A stretch of DNA of 64,000 nucleotides from Bisbaumannia salifodinae (lineage in GTDB: Bacteria > Pseudomonadota > Gammaproteobacteria > Pseudomonadales > Halomonadaceae), in the NCBI RefSeq assembly GCF_039522585.1, contig NZ_BAAADR010000013.1. One strand, written 5' to 3'. Every line of letters begins with the position of its first letter. Position 1 is the first letter of the stretch. The notes under the pieces were generated by a model, which saw only the letters and a program-made list of their open reading frames with translations, was not told the origin of the DNA and did no database searches. Shown one piece after another: positions 16,000 through 26,464 of the stretch. The position numbers and the translations under genes were made by a program.

Positions 16000-16470
16000 A
16001 TGCCTAGAAGAAGAGTTGCCGCTAAGCGCGAAATCCTGCCGGATCCGAAGTTCGGAAGCGAGCGCCTGGCGAAGTTCATGAACCACCTGATGGTCAGCGG
16101 CAAGAAGTCCACAGCTGAGCGCATCGTCTACGGTGCGTTGGACACGGTTGCCGAGCGTAGTAAAGAAGAGCCGCTGGAGATCTTCGACAAGGCGCTGGAA
16201 ACCATCCAGCCGATGGTCGAGGTCAAGTCGCGCCGCGTCGGCGGTGCGACCTATCAGGTGCCGGTGGAGGTTCGTCCTTCCCGTCGTCAGGCCCTGGCCA
16301 TGCGTTGGCTGGTGGATGCGGCCCGTAACCGCGGTGAGAAGACCATGGTTCAGCGTCTGGCCGGTGAGATGCTGGATGCCGCCGAAGGTAAGGGGTCCGC
16401 GGTGAAGAAGCGTGAAGACGTACACCGCATGGCAGAAGCCAACAAGGCCTTCTCCCACTACCGTTTCTAA
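16000..16470 (+). CDS. rpsG: 30S ribosomal protein S7
   Basis: S7 starts assembly of the 30S head and contacts the E-site tRNA; in E. coli it also represses str-operon translation. The 156-residue product starts MPRRRVAAKREILPDP and ends AFSHYRF, the usual short form without a long C-terminal extension. A 112-bp spacer to rpsL is typical of the S7 autoregulatory site. Confidence 0.97.
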   Translation: MPRRRVAAKREILPDPKFGSERLAKFMNHLMVSGKKSTAERIVYGALDTVAERSKEEPLEIFDKALETIQPMVEVKSRRVGGATYQVPVEVRPSRRQALAMRWLVDAARNRGEKTMVQRLAGEMLDAAEGKGSAVKKREDVHRMAEANKAFSHYRF

Positions 16471-16533
16471 GGCGCGCTTCCACACACGAGGCATCCGCCC
16501 GGCGGGTGCCTCCAACCAACGGGGAATTTCACC

Positions 16534-18654
16534 GTGGCACGCAAGACACCACTCAAGCGTTACCGCAACATTGGTATCGTCGCCCACGTTGACGCCGGTA
16601 AGACCACCACCACCGAGCGTGTGCTGTTCTACACCGGCCTGTCGCACAAGGTTGGCGAGGTCCATGATGGCGCGGCCACCATGGACTGGATGGAGCAGGA
16701 GCAGGAGCGTGGGATCACCATCACCTCCGCCGCTACCACCTGCTTCTGGCAGGGCATGAACAAGCAGTTCGATGAGCACCGCATCAACATCATCGATACC
16801 CCGGGGCACGTCGACTTCACCATCGAGGTGGAGCGCTCCCTGCGGGTTCTCGACGGTGCCGTGGTGGTGCTGTGCGGCTCCTCCGGTGTGCAGCCGCAGA
16901 CCGAGACCGTCTGGCGTCAGGCCAACAAGTACGAAGTGCCGCGCATGGTGTTCGTCAACAAGATGGACCGCGCCGGCGCCGACTTCTTCATGGTCGTCGA
17001 TCAGCTCAAGGAGCGCCTGGGCGCCAACGCGGTGCCGATCCAGATCAACTGGGGCACCGAGGAAGAGTTCAAGGGCGTCATCGACCTGATCCAGATGAAG
17101 GCCATCCTGTGGGACGAGGAAAGCCTCGGCATGAGCTATGAGCTCGTCGACATTCCCGCCGAGCTGCAGGAAACCGCCGAGAAGTTCCGCGAAGAGATGG
17201 TCGAGGCCGCCGCCGAAGCCTCCGAAGAGCTGATGGACAAGTACCTCGAAGGTGGCGAGCTGACCATCGAGGAGATCAAGGCCGGCCTGCGCGCGCGCAC
17301 CCTGGCCAATGAGATCGTCCTGGTCACCTGTGGTTCGGCCTTCAAGAACAAGGGCGTCCAGGCGGTGCTCGACGGCGTCATCGAGTACATGCCGTCGCCC
17401 ACCGAGGTCAAGGCCATCGAGGGTGAGCTGGACGACAAGGATGGCACCATCGCCACCCGCGAGGCGGACGACAGTGCGCCCTTCGCGGCCCTGGCCTTCA
17501 AGATCGCCACCGATCCCTTCGTCGGCACCCTGACCTTTATCCGCGTCTATTCCGGGGTCCTGAACTCCGGCGACAGCGTGTTCAACTCGGTCAAGAGCAA
17601 GAAGGAGCGCGTCGGCCGTATCGTGCAGATGCACTCCAACTCGCGCGAGGAGATCAAGCAGGTCTACGCCGGCGACATCGCCGCCTGTATCGGCCTCAAG
17701 GACGTCACCACCGGTGACACCCTGTGCGACCTGAACGACAAGATCGTCCTCGAGCGCATGGAGTTCCCGGATCCGGTGATCTCGGTGGCCGTCGAGCCGA
17801 AGTCCAAGGCCGACCAGGAGAAGATGGGCGTGGCCCTGGGCAAGCTGGCCCAGGAAGATCCCTCCTTCCGCGTCAAGACCGACGAAGAGACCGGCCAGAC
17901 CATCATCTCCGGCATGGGTGAGTTGCACCTGGACATCATCGTCGACCGCATGCGTCGCGAGTTCAAGGTGGAAGCCAACATCGGTAAGCCTCAGGTGGCC
18001 TACCGTGAAACCATCCGTGCCAGCGTCGAGCAGGAAGGCAAGTTCGTGCGCCAGTCCGGTGGTCGTGGTCAGTTCGGTCATGTCTGGCTGCGCATCGAGC
18101 CGCTCACCGAGGCGGACAAGGGCGACGACGAAGAGATGCACTTCAAGTTCGCCTCCGAGATCGTCGGTGGTGTGGTACCCAAGGAATACGTACCTGCCGT
18201 CGAGAAAGGGGCCTATGAGCAGCTGCAGAACGGTGTCATCGCGGGCTACCCGATGATTGACGTCAAGGTCACGCTGTTCGATGGTTCCTACCATGACGTG
18301 GACTCCAACGAGACCGCGTTCAAGGTCGCCTCCTCCATGGCGATCAAGGAAGGGGCCAAGAAGGCCAAGGCCGTGCTGCTAGAGCCGATGATGAAGGTCG
18401 AAGTCGTGACCCCCGAGGAATTCATGGGTGACGTCATGGGCGACCTGAACCGTCGTCGCGGTCTGGTGCAGGGCATGGATGACTCTTCCTCCGGTAAGGT
18501 CATCCGCGCAATGGTGCCGCTGGGCGAGATGTTCGGTTATGCGACCGACCTGCGTTCTCAAACCCAGGGCCGTGCAAGCTACTCCATGGAGTTTGCGAAG
18601 TACGACGAGGCGCCCTCCAGCGTCGTAGAAGCCGTCATCAACCAGAAAAGTTAA
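16534..18654 (+). CDS. fusA: Translation elongation factor G
   Basis: EF-G is the GTPase that drives translocation and, with RRF, ribosome recycling. The 706-residue product carries the GTP motifs AHVDAGKTTTTER (P-loop), DTPGHVDF and NKMDRAGAD, then domains II-V. It starts with GTG behind GGGGAA. The context rpsG-fusA-tuf identifies it as the canonical housekeeping EF-G. Confidence 0.98.
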   Translation: MARKTPLKRYRNIGIVAHVDAGKTTTTERVLFYTGLSHKVGEVHDGAATMDWMEQEQERGITITSAATTCFWQGMNKQFDEHRINIIDTPGHVDFTIEVERSLRVLDGAVVVLCGSSGVQPQTETVWRQANKYEVPRMVFVNKMDRAGADFFMVVDQLKERLGANAVPIQINWGTEEEFKGVIDLIQMKAILWDEESLGMSYELVDIPAELQETAEKFREEMVEAAAEASEELMDKYLEGGELTIEEIKAGLRARTLANEIVLVTCGSAFKNKGVQAVLDGVIEYMPSPTEVKAIEGELDDKDGTIATREADDSAPFAALAFKIATDPFVGTLTFIRVYSGVLNSGDSVFNSVKSKKERVGRIVQMHSNSREEIKQVYAGDIAACIGLKDVTTGDTLCDLNDKIVLERMEFPDPVISVAVEPKSKADQEKMGVALGKLAQEDPSFRVKTDEETGQTIISGMGELHLDIIVDRMRREFKVEANIGKPQVAYRETIRASVEQEGKFVRQSGGRGQFGHVWLRIEPLTEADKGDDEEMHFKFASEIVGGVVPKEYVPAVEKGAYEQLQNGVIAGYPMIDVKVTLFDGSYHDVDSNETAFKVASSMAIKEGAKKAKAVLLEPMMKVEVVTPEEFMGDVMGDLNRRRGLVQGMDDSSSGKVIRAMVPLGEMFGYATDLRSQTQGRASYSMEFAKYDEAPSSVVEAVINQKS

Positions 18655-18682
18655 CCGTTAGCTAACGAAAGAGGTTATAGCA

Positions 18683-19876
<1,194 letters not shown>

Positions 19877-19896
19877 GCTTGATCGCTCGATGATCG

Positions 19897-19923
19897 AAGG
19901 GGGCTCCTCCAGGAGCCCCCTTT
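19897..19923 (+). terminator. Terminator of the str operon
   Basis: AAGGGGGCTCCT pairs perfectly with AGGAGCCCCCTT (12 bp, 2-nt loop), followed by T residues, 20 bp after tuf. Confidence 0.9.
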
Positions 19924-19945
19924 CTGCGCATGCCGCTTCCAGTGT

Positions 19946-19974
19946 TTGACTCTGGTGGCGGCCATGCCTATAAT
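19946..19974 (+). promoter_or_regulatory. Strong sigma-70 promoter of the S10 operon
   Basis: TTGACT (19946-19951) and a perfect TATAAT (19969-19974) are separated by 17 bp, just after the tuf terminator and 64 bp upstream of rpsJ. This is the best promoter match in the window. Confidence 0.88.
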
Positions 19975-20038
19975 GCGCATCCTTTGAATGCGTAGGTAGG
20001 CGGCAACTGCCGTCGACTTCCATTGGAGTTTAGGGCTA

Positions 20039-20350
20039 ATGCAGAACCAGAAGATTCGCATTCGGTTGAAGGCGTTCGACCATCGCCTGATCGACCAGTC
20101 CACGGCGGAGATCGTTGAAACCGCCAAGCGTACTGGTGCTCAGGTGCGCGGTCCGATCCCGCTGCCGACCAACCGTGAGCGCTATACCGTGCTGATCTCA
20201 CCGCACGTCAACAAGGACGCGCGTGACCAGTACGAGATCCGCACTCACAAGCGTGTGCTCGACATCGTCGAACCCACCGAAAAGACCGTCGACGCACTGA
20301 TGAAGCTCGACCTCGCTGCCGGCGTGGACGTGCAGATCAAACTCGACTAA
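20039..20350 (+). CDS. rpsJ: 30S ribosomal protein S10 (NusE)
   Basis: S10 is part of the 30S head and also binds NusG and NusB in antitermination. The 103-residue product (MQNQKIRIRLKAFDHRLIDQ) has the family length. First gene of the S10-spc-alpha superoperon. A 152-bp gap, which holds no gene, separates it from rplC. Confidence 0.97.
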   Translation: MQNQKIRIRLKAFDHRLIDQSTAEIVETAKRTGAQVRGPIPLPTNRERYTVLISPHVNKDARDQYEIRTHKRVLDIVEPTEKTVDALMKLDLAAGVDVQIKLD

Positions 20351-20502
20351 GACCTCACTAGTCACTCGCGGCCCAGCGCCTATCGATTTCGTTTAGGCAG
20401 CAGCCGCCACGCCGGGATGGCGTCACACAATGTGCTAGTGGAATGCTCTGGAAAGGGCAGCCATAGCGGGTGATAGCCCCGTACACTATTAGGAGACTGA
20501 AC

Positions 20503-21141
20503 ATGACTATCGGTTTGCTCGGTAAGAAGGCCGGTATGACCCGCGTCTTTACCGAAGATGGCGCTTCCGTGCCAGTAACCGTGATCGAGGTTGAGCCTAA
20601 CCGCGTGACTCGCGTCAAGTCCGTCGATGCCGACGGCTACGCCGCGGTTCAGGTGACTACCGGCTCCCGCAAGGCCAAGCACCTCACCAAAGCCCAGGCG
20701 GGTCAATTCGCCAAGGCGGGTGTCGAGGCCGGCCGTACCCTGATGGAGTTCCGCCTCGCCGAAGGCGACGAGACTCCGGAAGTGGGCGGCGAACTCACCG
20801 TATCCCTCTTCGAAGCTGGTCAAAAGATCGACGTGACCGGCACCTCCAAGGGCAAGGGCTTCCAGGGCGCCGTCAAGCGCTGGAACTTCCGCACCCAGGA
20901 CAACAGCCACGGCAACTCTCTTTCCCACCGTGCACCGGGTTCCATCGGCATGTGCCAGACCCCGGGTCGCGTCTTCAAGGGCAAGAAAATGGCCGGCCAG
21001 ATGGGCAATGTGCGCTCTACCGTGCAGAGCCTGGAAGTCGTCCGTGTCGACGCCGAACGTAACCTGCTGCTGGTCAAGGGCGCCGTGCCCGGCGCCGCCG
21101 GTAGTGACGTCATCGTGCGCAGTGCCGTGAAAGCTGGCTGA
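20503..21141 (+). CDS. rplC: 50S ribosomal protein L3
   Basis: L3 binds the 3' end of 23S rRNA near the peptidyl-transferase centre and is an early assembly protein. The 212-residue product starts MTIGLLGKKAGMTRVF; the conserved loop with SHGNSLSHRAPGSIG, including the glutamine that PrmB methylates in E. coli (FRTQDNSHGN), is present. ATG 20503 follows TAGGAG; an in-frame ATG 33 bases upstream lacks family support. Confidence 0.97.
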   Translation: MTIGLLGKKAGMTRVFTEDGASVPVTVIEVEPNRVTRVKSVDADGYAAVQVTTGSRKAKHLTKAQAGQFAKAGVEAGRTLMEFRLAEGDETPEVGGELTVSLFEAGQKIDVTGTSKGKGFQGAVKRWNFRTQDNSHGNSLSHRAPGSIGMCQTPGRVFKGKKMAGQMGNVRSTVQSLEVVRVDAERNLLLVKGAVPGAAGSDVIVRSAVKAG

Positions 21142-21155
21142 AGGGGATAACACCG

Positions 21156-21761
21156 ATGAATCTGAATCTTGCTGCCGGCGCCGGCACCGTCGAAGTGTCC
21201 GACGTCACCTTTGGCAAAGAATTCAACGAAGCGCTGGTACACCAGGTGGTCACCGCCTATCTGGCCGGTGGTCGTCAGGGCACCCGCGCCCAGAAGAACC
21301 GCTCCGACGTGCGTGGCGGCGGCAAGAAGCCGTGGCGTCAGAAGGGCACCGGTCGTGCCCGTGCCGGTACCATCCGTTCTCCGCTGTGGCGTAGTGGCGG
21401 CGTGACCTTCGCGGCGCGTCCCCAGGACTACACCCAGAAGGTCAACCGCAAGATGTACCGTGCGGCCATGCGTTCCATTCTCTCCGAGCTGGTTCGCCAG
21501 GAGCGCCTGGTGGCCGTCGAAGAGTTTGCCGTCGACGCGCCCAAGACCAAGCAGCTGGTTGCCAAGCTCGGCGAGCTGGGGCTGGAGAAGGTGCTGATCG
21601 TCACCGAAGAGGTCGACGAGAACCTGTACCTGGCCGCCCGCAACATCCCCAACGTGGATGTGGTGGACGTGGCTGCCGCCGACCCGGTGAGCCTGGTCGC
21701 CTTCGATAAGGTGCTGGCTACCGTTTCCGCCCTGCGCAAATTCGAGGAGAAGCTGGCATGA
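21156..21761 (+). CDS. rplD: 50S ribosomal protein L4
   Basis: L4 lines the nascent-peptide tunnel and, in E. coli, represses the S10 operon. The 201-residue product has the tunnel loop with the conserved KPWRQKGTGRARAG. The stop overlaps the rplW start by 4 bp. Confidence 0.97.
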   Translation: MNLNLAAGAGTVEVSDVTFGKEFNEALVHQVVTAYLAGGRQGTRAQKNRSDVRGGGKKPWRQKGTGRARAGTIRSPLWRSGGVTFAARPQDYTQKVNRKMYRAAMRSILSELVRQERLVAVEEFAVDAPKTKQLVAKLGELGLEKVLIVTEEVDENLYLAARNIPNVDVVDVAAADPVSLVAFDKVLATVSALRKFEEKLA

Positions 21762-22054
21762 ACCAGGAGCGTGTATTCAAGGTTCTGCTCGGTCCGCACA
21801 TGACCGAGAAAGCCGCCTTCGCTGCCGAACGCAACCAGTACGTGTTCAAGGTGGCGGACGACGCGACCAAGCCGGAGATCAAGAAGGCCGTGCAGGCCCT
21901 GTTCGGCAAGAAGGTCGACCGTGTGCAGGTCCTGAACGTCAAGGGCAAGACCAAGCGCACCGCTCATGGCGTCGGCCAGCGTAAGGGTTACCGCAAGGCG
22001 TACGTGACCCTGGCCGCGGGCGAGACGCTCGAAGACTTCTCTGGCACCGAATAA
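21758..22054 (+). CDS. rplW: 50S ribosomal protein L23
   Basis: L23 sits at the tunnel exit and docks trigger factor and SRP. The 98-residue product starts MNQERVFKVLLGPHMTEKA, with the usual beta-hairpin extension (KVDRVQVLNVKGKTKR). The ATGA overlap with rplD indicates coupling. Confidence 0.97.
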   Translation: MNQERVFKVLLGPHMTEKAAFAAERNQYVFKVADDATKPEIKKAVQALFGKKVDRVQVLNVKGKTKRTAHGVGQRKGYRKAYVTLAAGETLEDFSGTE

Positions 22055-22071
22055 GGGCAGGAGCACGGATC

Positions 22072-22899
22072 ATGGCAGTAGTCAAGACTAAACCCACCTC
22101 CGCCGGTCGTCGTCACCTGATCAAGGTCGTCAACGACGAGCTGCACAAGGGTCGTGGTTATGCCCCGCTGCTCGAGAAGAAGTCTCGCAGCGGTGGTCGC
22201 AACAACAACGGTCGCATCACCACCCGCCACGTGGGCGGTGGTCACCGTCAGCACTATCGTCTGATCGACTTCAAGCGCACCAAGGATGGCGTTCCCGCCG
22301 TCGTCGAGCGCCTGGAGTACGATCCGAACCGCAGTGCCCATATCGCACTGCTCAAGTACCTGGACGGCGAGCGTCGCTACATCATCGCGCCCAAGGGCGT
22401 GAAGGCCGGCGATACCCTCGAGTCTGGGGTCAATGCGGCGATCAAGAAGGGCAACGCCCTGCCGCTGCGCAACATCCCGCTGGGCTCCACGGTGCACTGC
22501 ATCGAGCTGAAGCCGGGCAAGGGTGCGCAGATCGCTCGCAGCGCCGGTACCAGCGCTCAGCTGGTGGCTCGTGAAGGCAACTACGCCACCCTGCGTCTGC
22601 GCTCCGGCGAGATGCGCAAGGTGCTGGCCGAGTGCCGTGCCACCCTGGGCGAGGTGAGCAACTCCGAGCACAGCCTGCGCCAACTGGGCAAGGCCGGTGC
22701 CAAGCGCTGGCGTGGCGTGCGTCCGACGGTTCGCGGTGTCGCCATGAACCCGGTGGATCACCCGCACGGTGGTGGTGAAGGCCGCACCAGCGGTGGTCGT
22801 CACCCGGTCACTCCCTGGGGTGTGCCCACCAAGGGTCATAAGACTCGCAAGAACAAGCGCACCGACGCACTGATCGTTCGTCGCCGCAAGGCCAAGTAA
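22072..22899 (+). CDS. rplB: 50S ribosomal protein L2
   Basis: L2 is needed for subunit association and peptidyl-transferase assembly. The 275-residue product has the highly conserved MNPVDHPHGGGEGR segment near residue 225, including the histidine important for activity. The length matches E. coli (273). Confidence 0.98.
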   Translation: MAVVKTKPTSAGRRHLIKVVNDELHKGRGYAPLLEKKSRSGGRNNNGRITTRHVGGGHRQHYRLIDFKRTKDGVPAVVERLEYDPNRSAHIALLKYLDGERRYIIAPKGVKAGDTLESGVNAAIKKGNALPLRNIPLGSTVHCIELKPGKGAQIARSAGTSAQLVAREGNYATLRLRSGEMRKVLAECRATLGEVSNSEHSLRQLGKAGAKRWRGVRPTVRGVAMNPVDHPHGGGEGRTSGGRHPVTPWGVPTKGHKTRKNKRTDALIVRRRKAK

Positions 22900-22921
22900 C
22901 AGACATTAAGGGGTAACGGCT

Positions 22922-23197
22922 GTGCCACGTTCACTGAAGAAAGGTCCTTTTATTGACCTTCATCTGCTGAAGAAGGTTGAGGCTGCAGTGGAGAAGAACG
23001 ACCGCAAACCGATCAAGACCTGGTCGCGTCGTTCCATGATCCTGCCAAACATGGTTGGGCTCACCATTGCCGTCCATAACGGACGCCAACACGTCCCGGT
23101 TCACATCTCCGAGGAAATGGTTGGCCACAAGCTGGGCGAATTCGCTGCAAGCCGCACTTATCGCGGTCATGCGGCGGACAAGAAAGCCAAACGGTAA
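22922..23197 (+). CDS. rpsS: 30S ribosomal protein S19
   Basis: S19 is in the 30S head and forms an intersubunit bridge with S13. The 91-residue product (MPRSLKKGPFIDLHLLKKVE) uses GTG 22922 behind AAGGGG. It contains the typical GHKLGEFAASRTYRGH. Confidence 0.97.
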   Translation: MPRSLKKGPFIDLHLLKKVEAAVEKNDRKPIKTWSRRSMILPNMVGLTIAVHNGRQHVPVHISEEMVGHKLGEFAASRTYRGHAADKKAKR

Positions 23198-23215
23198 GCC
23201 AGAGAGGATTGAGAG

Positions 23216-23548
23216 ATGGAAGTCACTGCTAAGCTGCGTGGCGCTCGTTTATCCGCCCAGAAGGCCCGTTTGGTGGCTGACCAGGTGCGCGGTAAGCCTG
23301 TCGCCGAAGCACTCGACCTGCTGACCTTCTCACCGAAGAAGGCCGCCAAGCTGGTCAAAAAGGTGCTGCAGTCCGCCATCGCGAATGCGGAAGAAAATAA
23401 CGGCATGGACATCGACGAGCTGCGTGTCTCGACCATCTGTGTCGATGAGGGCATGACGCTCAAGCGTATCAAGCCGCGGGCCAAGGGCCGTGCGGACCGT
23501 ATCTTGAAGCGCACTTGCCACATCACCGTCAAGGTAGCCGAGAAGTAG
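23216..23548 (+). CDS. rplV: 50S ribosomal protein L22
   Basis: L22 spans the subunit and its loop narrows the exit tunnel with L4. The 110-residue product has the family core KLRGARLSAQKARLVADQVR and the tunnel loop MTLKRIKPRAKGRADRILKR, with no macrolide-type change apparent. Confidence 0.97.
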   Translation: MEVTAKLRGARLSAQKARLVADQVRGKPVAEALDLLTFSPKKAAKLVKKVLQSAIANAEENNGMDIDELRVSTICVDEGMTLKRIKPRAKGRADRILKRTCHITVKVAEK

Positions 23549-23559
23549 GAGTCGACCAG

Positions 23560-24258
23560 ATGGGTCAGAAAGTCAATCCAACAGGTATTCGGCTGGGTAT
23601 CGTCAAAGACCATACCTCTGTCTGGTACGCCGAGCGCGGTGCCTACGCCGATAAACTGAATAACGATCTCGAAGTGCGCAGCTTCCTGGAGGCGCGTCTC
23701 AAGAACGCCTCCGTGAGCCGCATCACCATCGAGCGTCCCGCGAACAACGCCCGCATCACCATTCACACCGCCCGTCCGGGCATCGTGATTGGCAAGAAGG
23801 GCGAGGACGTCGATCGTCTGCGCCGCGAGGTCACCGCGATGATGGGCGTGCCCGTGCACGTCAACATCGAGGAAGTTCGCAAGCCGGAACTGGACGCCAT
23901 GCTGGTGGCCCAGAACATCGCCGGCCAGCTGGAGCGTCGCGTGATGTTCCGTCGCGCCATGAAGCGCGCCGTGCAGAACGCCATGCGCCTCGGCGCCGGT
24001 GGTATCAAGGTGCAGCTGTCCGGTCGCCTGGGTGGCGCCGAGATCGCTCGTACCGAGTGGTACCGCGAGGGTCGGGTTCCGCTGCATACCCTGCGTGCGG
24101 ACATCGACTACGCCACCTTCGAGGCTCAGACCACCTACGGCATCATCGGTGTCAAGGTGTGGGTCTTCAAGGGTGAAATCCTCGGGGGCATCGAAGAGGT
24201 TCGCGCCAAGGCCAAACAGCCGCAGGCCGCGCCCTCCAAGAAGAAAGGTTCCAGGTAA
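23560..24258 (+). CDS. rpsC: 30S ribosomal protein S3
   Basis: S3 forms part of the mRNA entry channel and has helicase-like function. The 232-residue product starts MGQKVNPTGIRLGI at ATG 23560 behind GTAGGAG and contains the KH-domain signature IVIGKKGEDVDRLR. The in-frame upstream extension overlaps rplV and is rejected. Confidence 0.97.
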   Translation: MGQKVNPTGIRLGIVKDHTSVWYAERGAYADKLNNDLEVRSFLEARLKNASVSRITIERPANNARITIHTARPGIVIGKKGEDVDRLRREVTAMMGVPVHVNIEEVRKPELDAMLVAQNIAGQLERRVMFRRAMKRAVQNAMRLGAGGIKVQLSGRLGGAEIARTEWYREGRVPLHTLRADIDYATFEAQTTYGIIGVKVWVFKGEILGGIEEVRAKAKQPQAAPSKKKGSR

Positions 24259-24273
24259 GGGGAGAGCGAGTCG

Positions 24274-24687
24274 ATGTTACAACCTAAGCGCATGAAATTC
24301 CGCAAGATGATGAAGGGCCGCAACCGTGGCCTGGCACATCGCGGTAGCAAGGTCAGCTTCGGCGAATATGGCCTCAAGGCCACCGGCCGTGGTCGTGTGA
24401 CCGCGCGTCAGATCGAAGCCGGTCGTCGTGCCATCACTCGTCACGTCAAGCGTGGTGGCAAGATCTGGATCCGTGTGTTCCCGGACAAGCCGATCTCCAA
24501 GAAGCCCCTCGAAGTCCGTATGGGTAAGGGTAAGGGCTCCGTGGAGTACTGGGTCGCCCAGATCCAGCCGGGTCGGATCCTGTACGAGATTGAAGGTGTT
24601 TCTGAAGAGCTGGCTCGTGAGGCCTTCCGCCTGGCCGCTCAGAAGTTCCCGGTCTCCACCACCTTTGTGAAACGGACGGTGATGTGA
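24274..24687 (+). CDS. rplP: 50S ribosomal protein L16
   Basis: L16 is near the A-site tRNA and is needed for late 50S maturation. The 137-residue product starts MLQPKRMKFRKMMKGRNRG and contains the arginine-rich loop around the site hydroxylated by RoxA in E. coli (KIWIRVFPDKPISKKP). The stop overlaps the rpmC start by 1 base (TGATG). Confidence 0.97.
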   Translation: MLQPKRMKFRKMMKGRNRGLAHRGSKVSFGEYGLKATGRGRVTARQIEAGRRAITRHVKRGGKIWIRVFPDKPISKKPLEVRMGKGKGSVEYWVAQIQPGRILYEIEGVSEELAREAFRLAAQKFPVSTTFVKRTVM

Positions 24688-24878
24688 TGAACGCCCAGGA
24701 AATTCGTGAAAAGTCAGTCGAAGAGCTGAAAGCACAGCTTCTCGAACTCCTCCGCGAGCAGTTCAACCTGCGCATGCAGAAGGCCACCGGCCAACTGAGC
24801 CAGACTCATCTGCTCAAGCAGGTCCGTCGGGATATCGCCCGCGTGAAGACTGTGCTCAACGAGAAGGCAGGTGACTGA
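24687..24878 (+). CDS. rpmC: 50S ribosomal protein L29
   Basis: L29 is a small helical protein beside the tunnel exit. The 63-residue product (MNAQEIREKSVEELKAQLLE) has the E. coli length when started at ATG 24687, which shares one base with the rplP stop. Confidence 0.96.
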   Translation: MNAQEIREKSVEELKAQLLELLREQFNLRMQKATGQLSQTHLLKQVRRDIARVKTVLNEKAGD

Positions 24879-24879
24879 G

Positions 24880-25140
24880 ATGGCCGAAGAAAAGAAAGCC
24901 CGTACGCTCACCGGTAAGGTGGTGAGCGACAAGATGGATAAGTCCATCGTCGTCATGATCGAGCGCCGCGAGCGTCATCCGATCTATGGCAAGTACATGA
25001 AGCGCTCCACCAAACTGCACGCCCATGATGAGGCGAACCAGGCCAAGGCTGGGGATACGGTTTCCATTCAGGAATGCCGTCCGCTGTCCAAGAAGAAGGC
25101 CTGGACGCTGGTTGAAGTGGTCGAGCAGGCCAAGGGCTGA
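24880..25140 (+). CDS. rpsQ: 30S ribosomal protein S17
   Basis: S17 is a primary 16S rRNA-binding protein of the 30S body. The 86-residue product has the OB fold with GKVVSDKMDKSIVV and YKKY-type HPIYGKYMKRSTKLHAHDE. ATG 24880, one base after the rpmC stop, is preferred over the overlapping GTG at 24871. Confidence 0.96.
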   Translation: MAEEKKARTLTGKVVSDKMDKSIVVMIERRERHPIYGKYMKRSTKLHAHDEANQAKAGDTVSIQECRPLSKKKAWTLVEVVEQAKG

Positions 25141-25195
25141 GGCTCGGCAAGCGACTTCGTAACCAGTGCAGTCAGATTAGGTTTGGAGAAAACCG

Positions 25196-25567
25196 ATGAT
25201 TCAGACTCAGACAATGCTGGATGTCGCCGACAACAGCGGGGCGCGCCGGGTGCAGTGCATCAAGGTGCTGGGTGGCTCACATCGCCGCTATGCCCGTGTC
25301 GGTGACATCATCAAAGTCACGGTGAAAGAAGCCATCCCGCGTGGCAAGGTCAAGAAGGGCCAGGTGCTGAAGGCGGTGGTGGTTCGCACCCGTAGTGGTG
25401 TACGCCGTTCCGACGGCTCGCTGATCCGCTTCGACGGCAATGCGGCGGTTCTGTTGAACAACACCAACGAGCAGCCGATTGGTACTCGTATCTTCGGGCC
25501 GGTGACTCGTGAGCTTCGTACCGAGAAGTTCATGAAGATCATTTCCCTGGCGCCCGAAGTGCTGTAA
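25196..25567 (+). CDS. rplN: 50S ribosomal protein L14
   Basis: L14 lies at the subunit interface and is the docking site of RsfS. The 123-residue product (MIQTQTMLDVADNSGARRVQ) has the E. coli length. It is the first gene of the classical spc operon; a 55-bp spacer precedes it and no clear promoter was recognised. Confidence 0.97.
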   Translation: MIQTQTMLDVADNSGARRVQCIKVLGGSHRRYARVGDIIKVTVKEAIPRGKVKKGQVLKAVVVRTRSGVRRSDGSLIRFDGNAAVLLNNTNEQPIGTRIFGPVTRELRTEKFMKIISLAPEVL

Positions 25568-25581
25568 GGAGCGAGGCGGAC

Positions 25582-25896
25582 ATGCAAAAGATCAAACGTG
25601 ACGATGAAGTGATCGTCATCGCTGGCAAGGACAAGGGCAAGCGCGGCACCGTCAAGCGGGTTCTCGAAAACCGCTTCGTGGTGTCCGGTGTGAACATGAT
25701 CAAGCGTCACACCAAGCCGAATCCCATGGCTGGCAATCAGGGCGGTATCGTCGAGCGCGAGGCGCCGATTCACGCGTCCAACGTAGCCATCTTCAACCAG
25801 GAGACCGGTAAGGCAGATCGCGTCGGCTTCCAGGTTAAGGAAGACGGTTCCAAGGTACGTATCTACAAGTCGACGCAGACGCAGATCGACGCCTAA
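25582..25896 (+). CDS. rplX: 50S ribosomal protein L24
   Basis: L24 is an assembly initiator with a KOW domain, seen here as KIKRDDEVIVIAGKDKGKRG. The product is 104 residues, as in E. coli. Confidence 0.97.
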   Translation: MQKIKRDDEVIVIAGKDKGKRGTVKRVLENRFVVSGVNMIKRHTKPNPMAGNQGGIVEREAPIHASNVAIFNQETGKADRVGFQVKEDGSKVRIYKSTQTQIDA

Positions 25897-25914
25897 CGCG
25901 AGTCGGGTAGCAAA

Positions 25915-26454
25915 ATGGCGAACTTGAAAGAACGTTATCAGAACGAGGTGGTGGCTCAACTCAAAGAGCAGTTCAGCTACGCCAACGTGATGCAGGTGCC
26001 CCGAGTCACCAAGGTGACCCTGAACATGGGCATCGGCGATGCGACCAGCGACAAAAAGCTGATCGAAAACGCCATCGGCGACCTGGAGAAGCTCTCCGGT
26101 CAGAAGCCGGTGATTACTAAGGCGCGCAAGTCCATCGCGGGCTTCAAGGTGCGTGAAGGCTGGCCGATCGGGATCAAGGTCACTCTGCGTAGTGAGCGCA
26201 TGTGGGACTTCCTGGATCGCCTGGTGAACATCGCGATCCCCCGCGTTCGTGACTTCCGTGGTCTCAACCCGAAGTCCTTCGACGGTCGTGGCAACTACTC
26301 CATGGGGGTGCGTGAGCAGATCATCTTCCCGGAGATCGAGTATGATAAAATCGATCAGGTCCGTGGCCTGGATGTGACCATCACCACCACTGCCAACACC
26401 GATGAAGAAGGCCGTGCGCTGCTCAGCGCGCTGAACTTCCCGTTCAAGAAATAA
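25915..26454 (+). CDS. rplE: 50S ribosomal protein L5
   Basis: L5 binds 5S rRNA and contacts P-site tRNA. The 179-residue product contains GQKPVITKARKSIAGFKVRE and FPEIEYDKIDQVRGLDV, both typical. It lies 18 bp after rplX. Confidence 0.97.
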   Translation: MANLKERYQNEVVAQLKEQFSYANVMQVPRVTKVTLNMGIGDATSDKKLIENAIGDLEKLSGQKPVITKARKSIAGFKVREGWPIGIKVTLRSERMWDFLDRLVNIAIPRVRDFRGLNPKSFDGRGNYSMGVREQIIFPEIEYDKIDQVRGLDVTITTTANTDEEGRALLSALNFPFKK

Positions 26455-26464
26455 GGGTGGGATC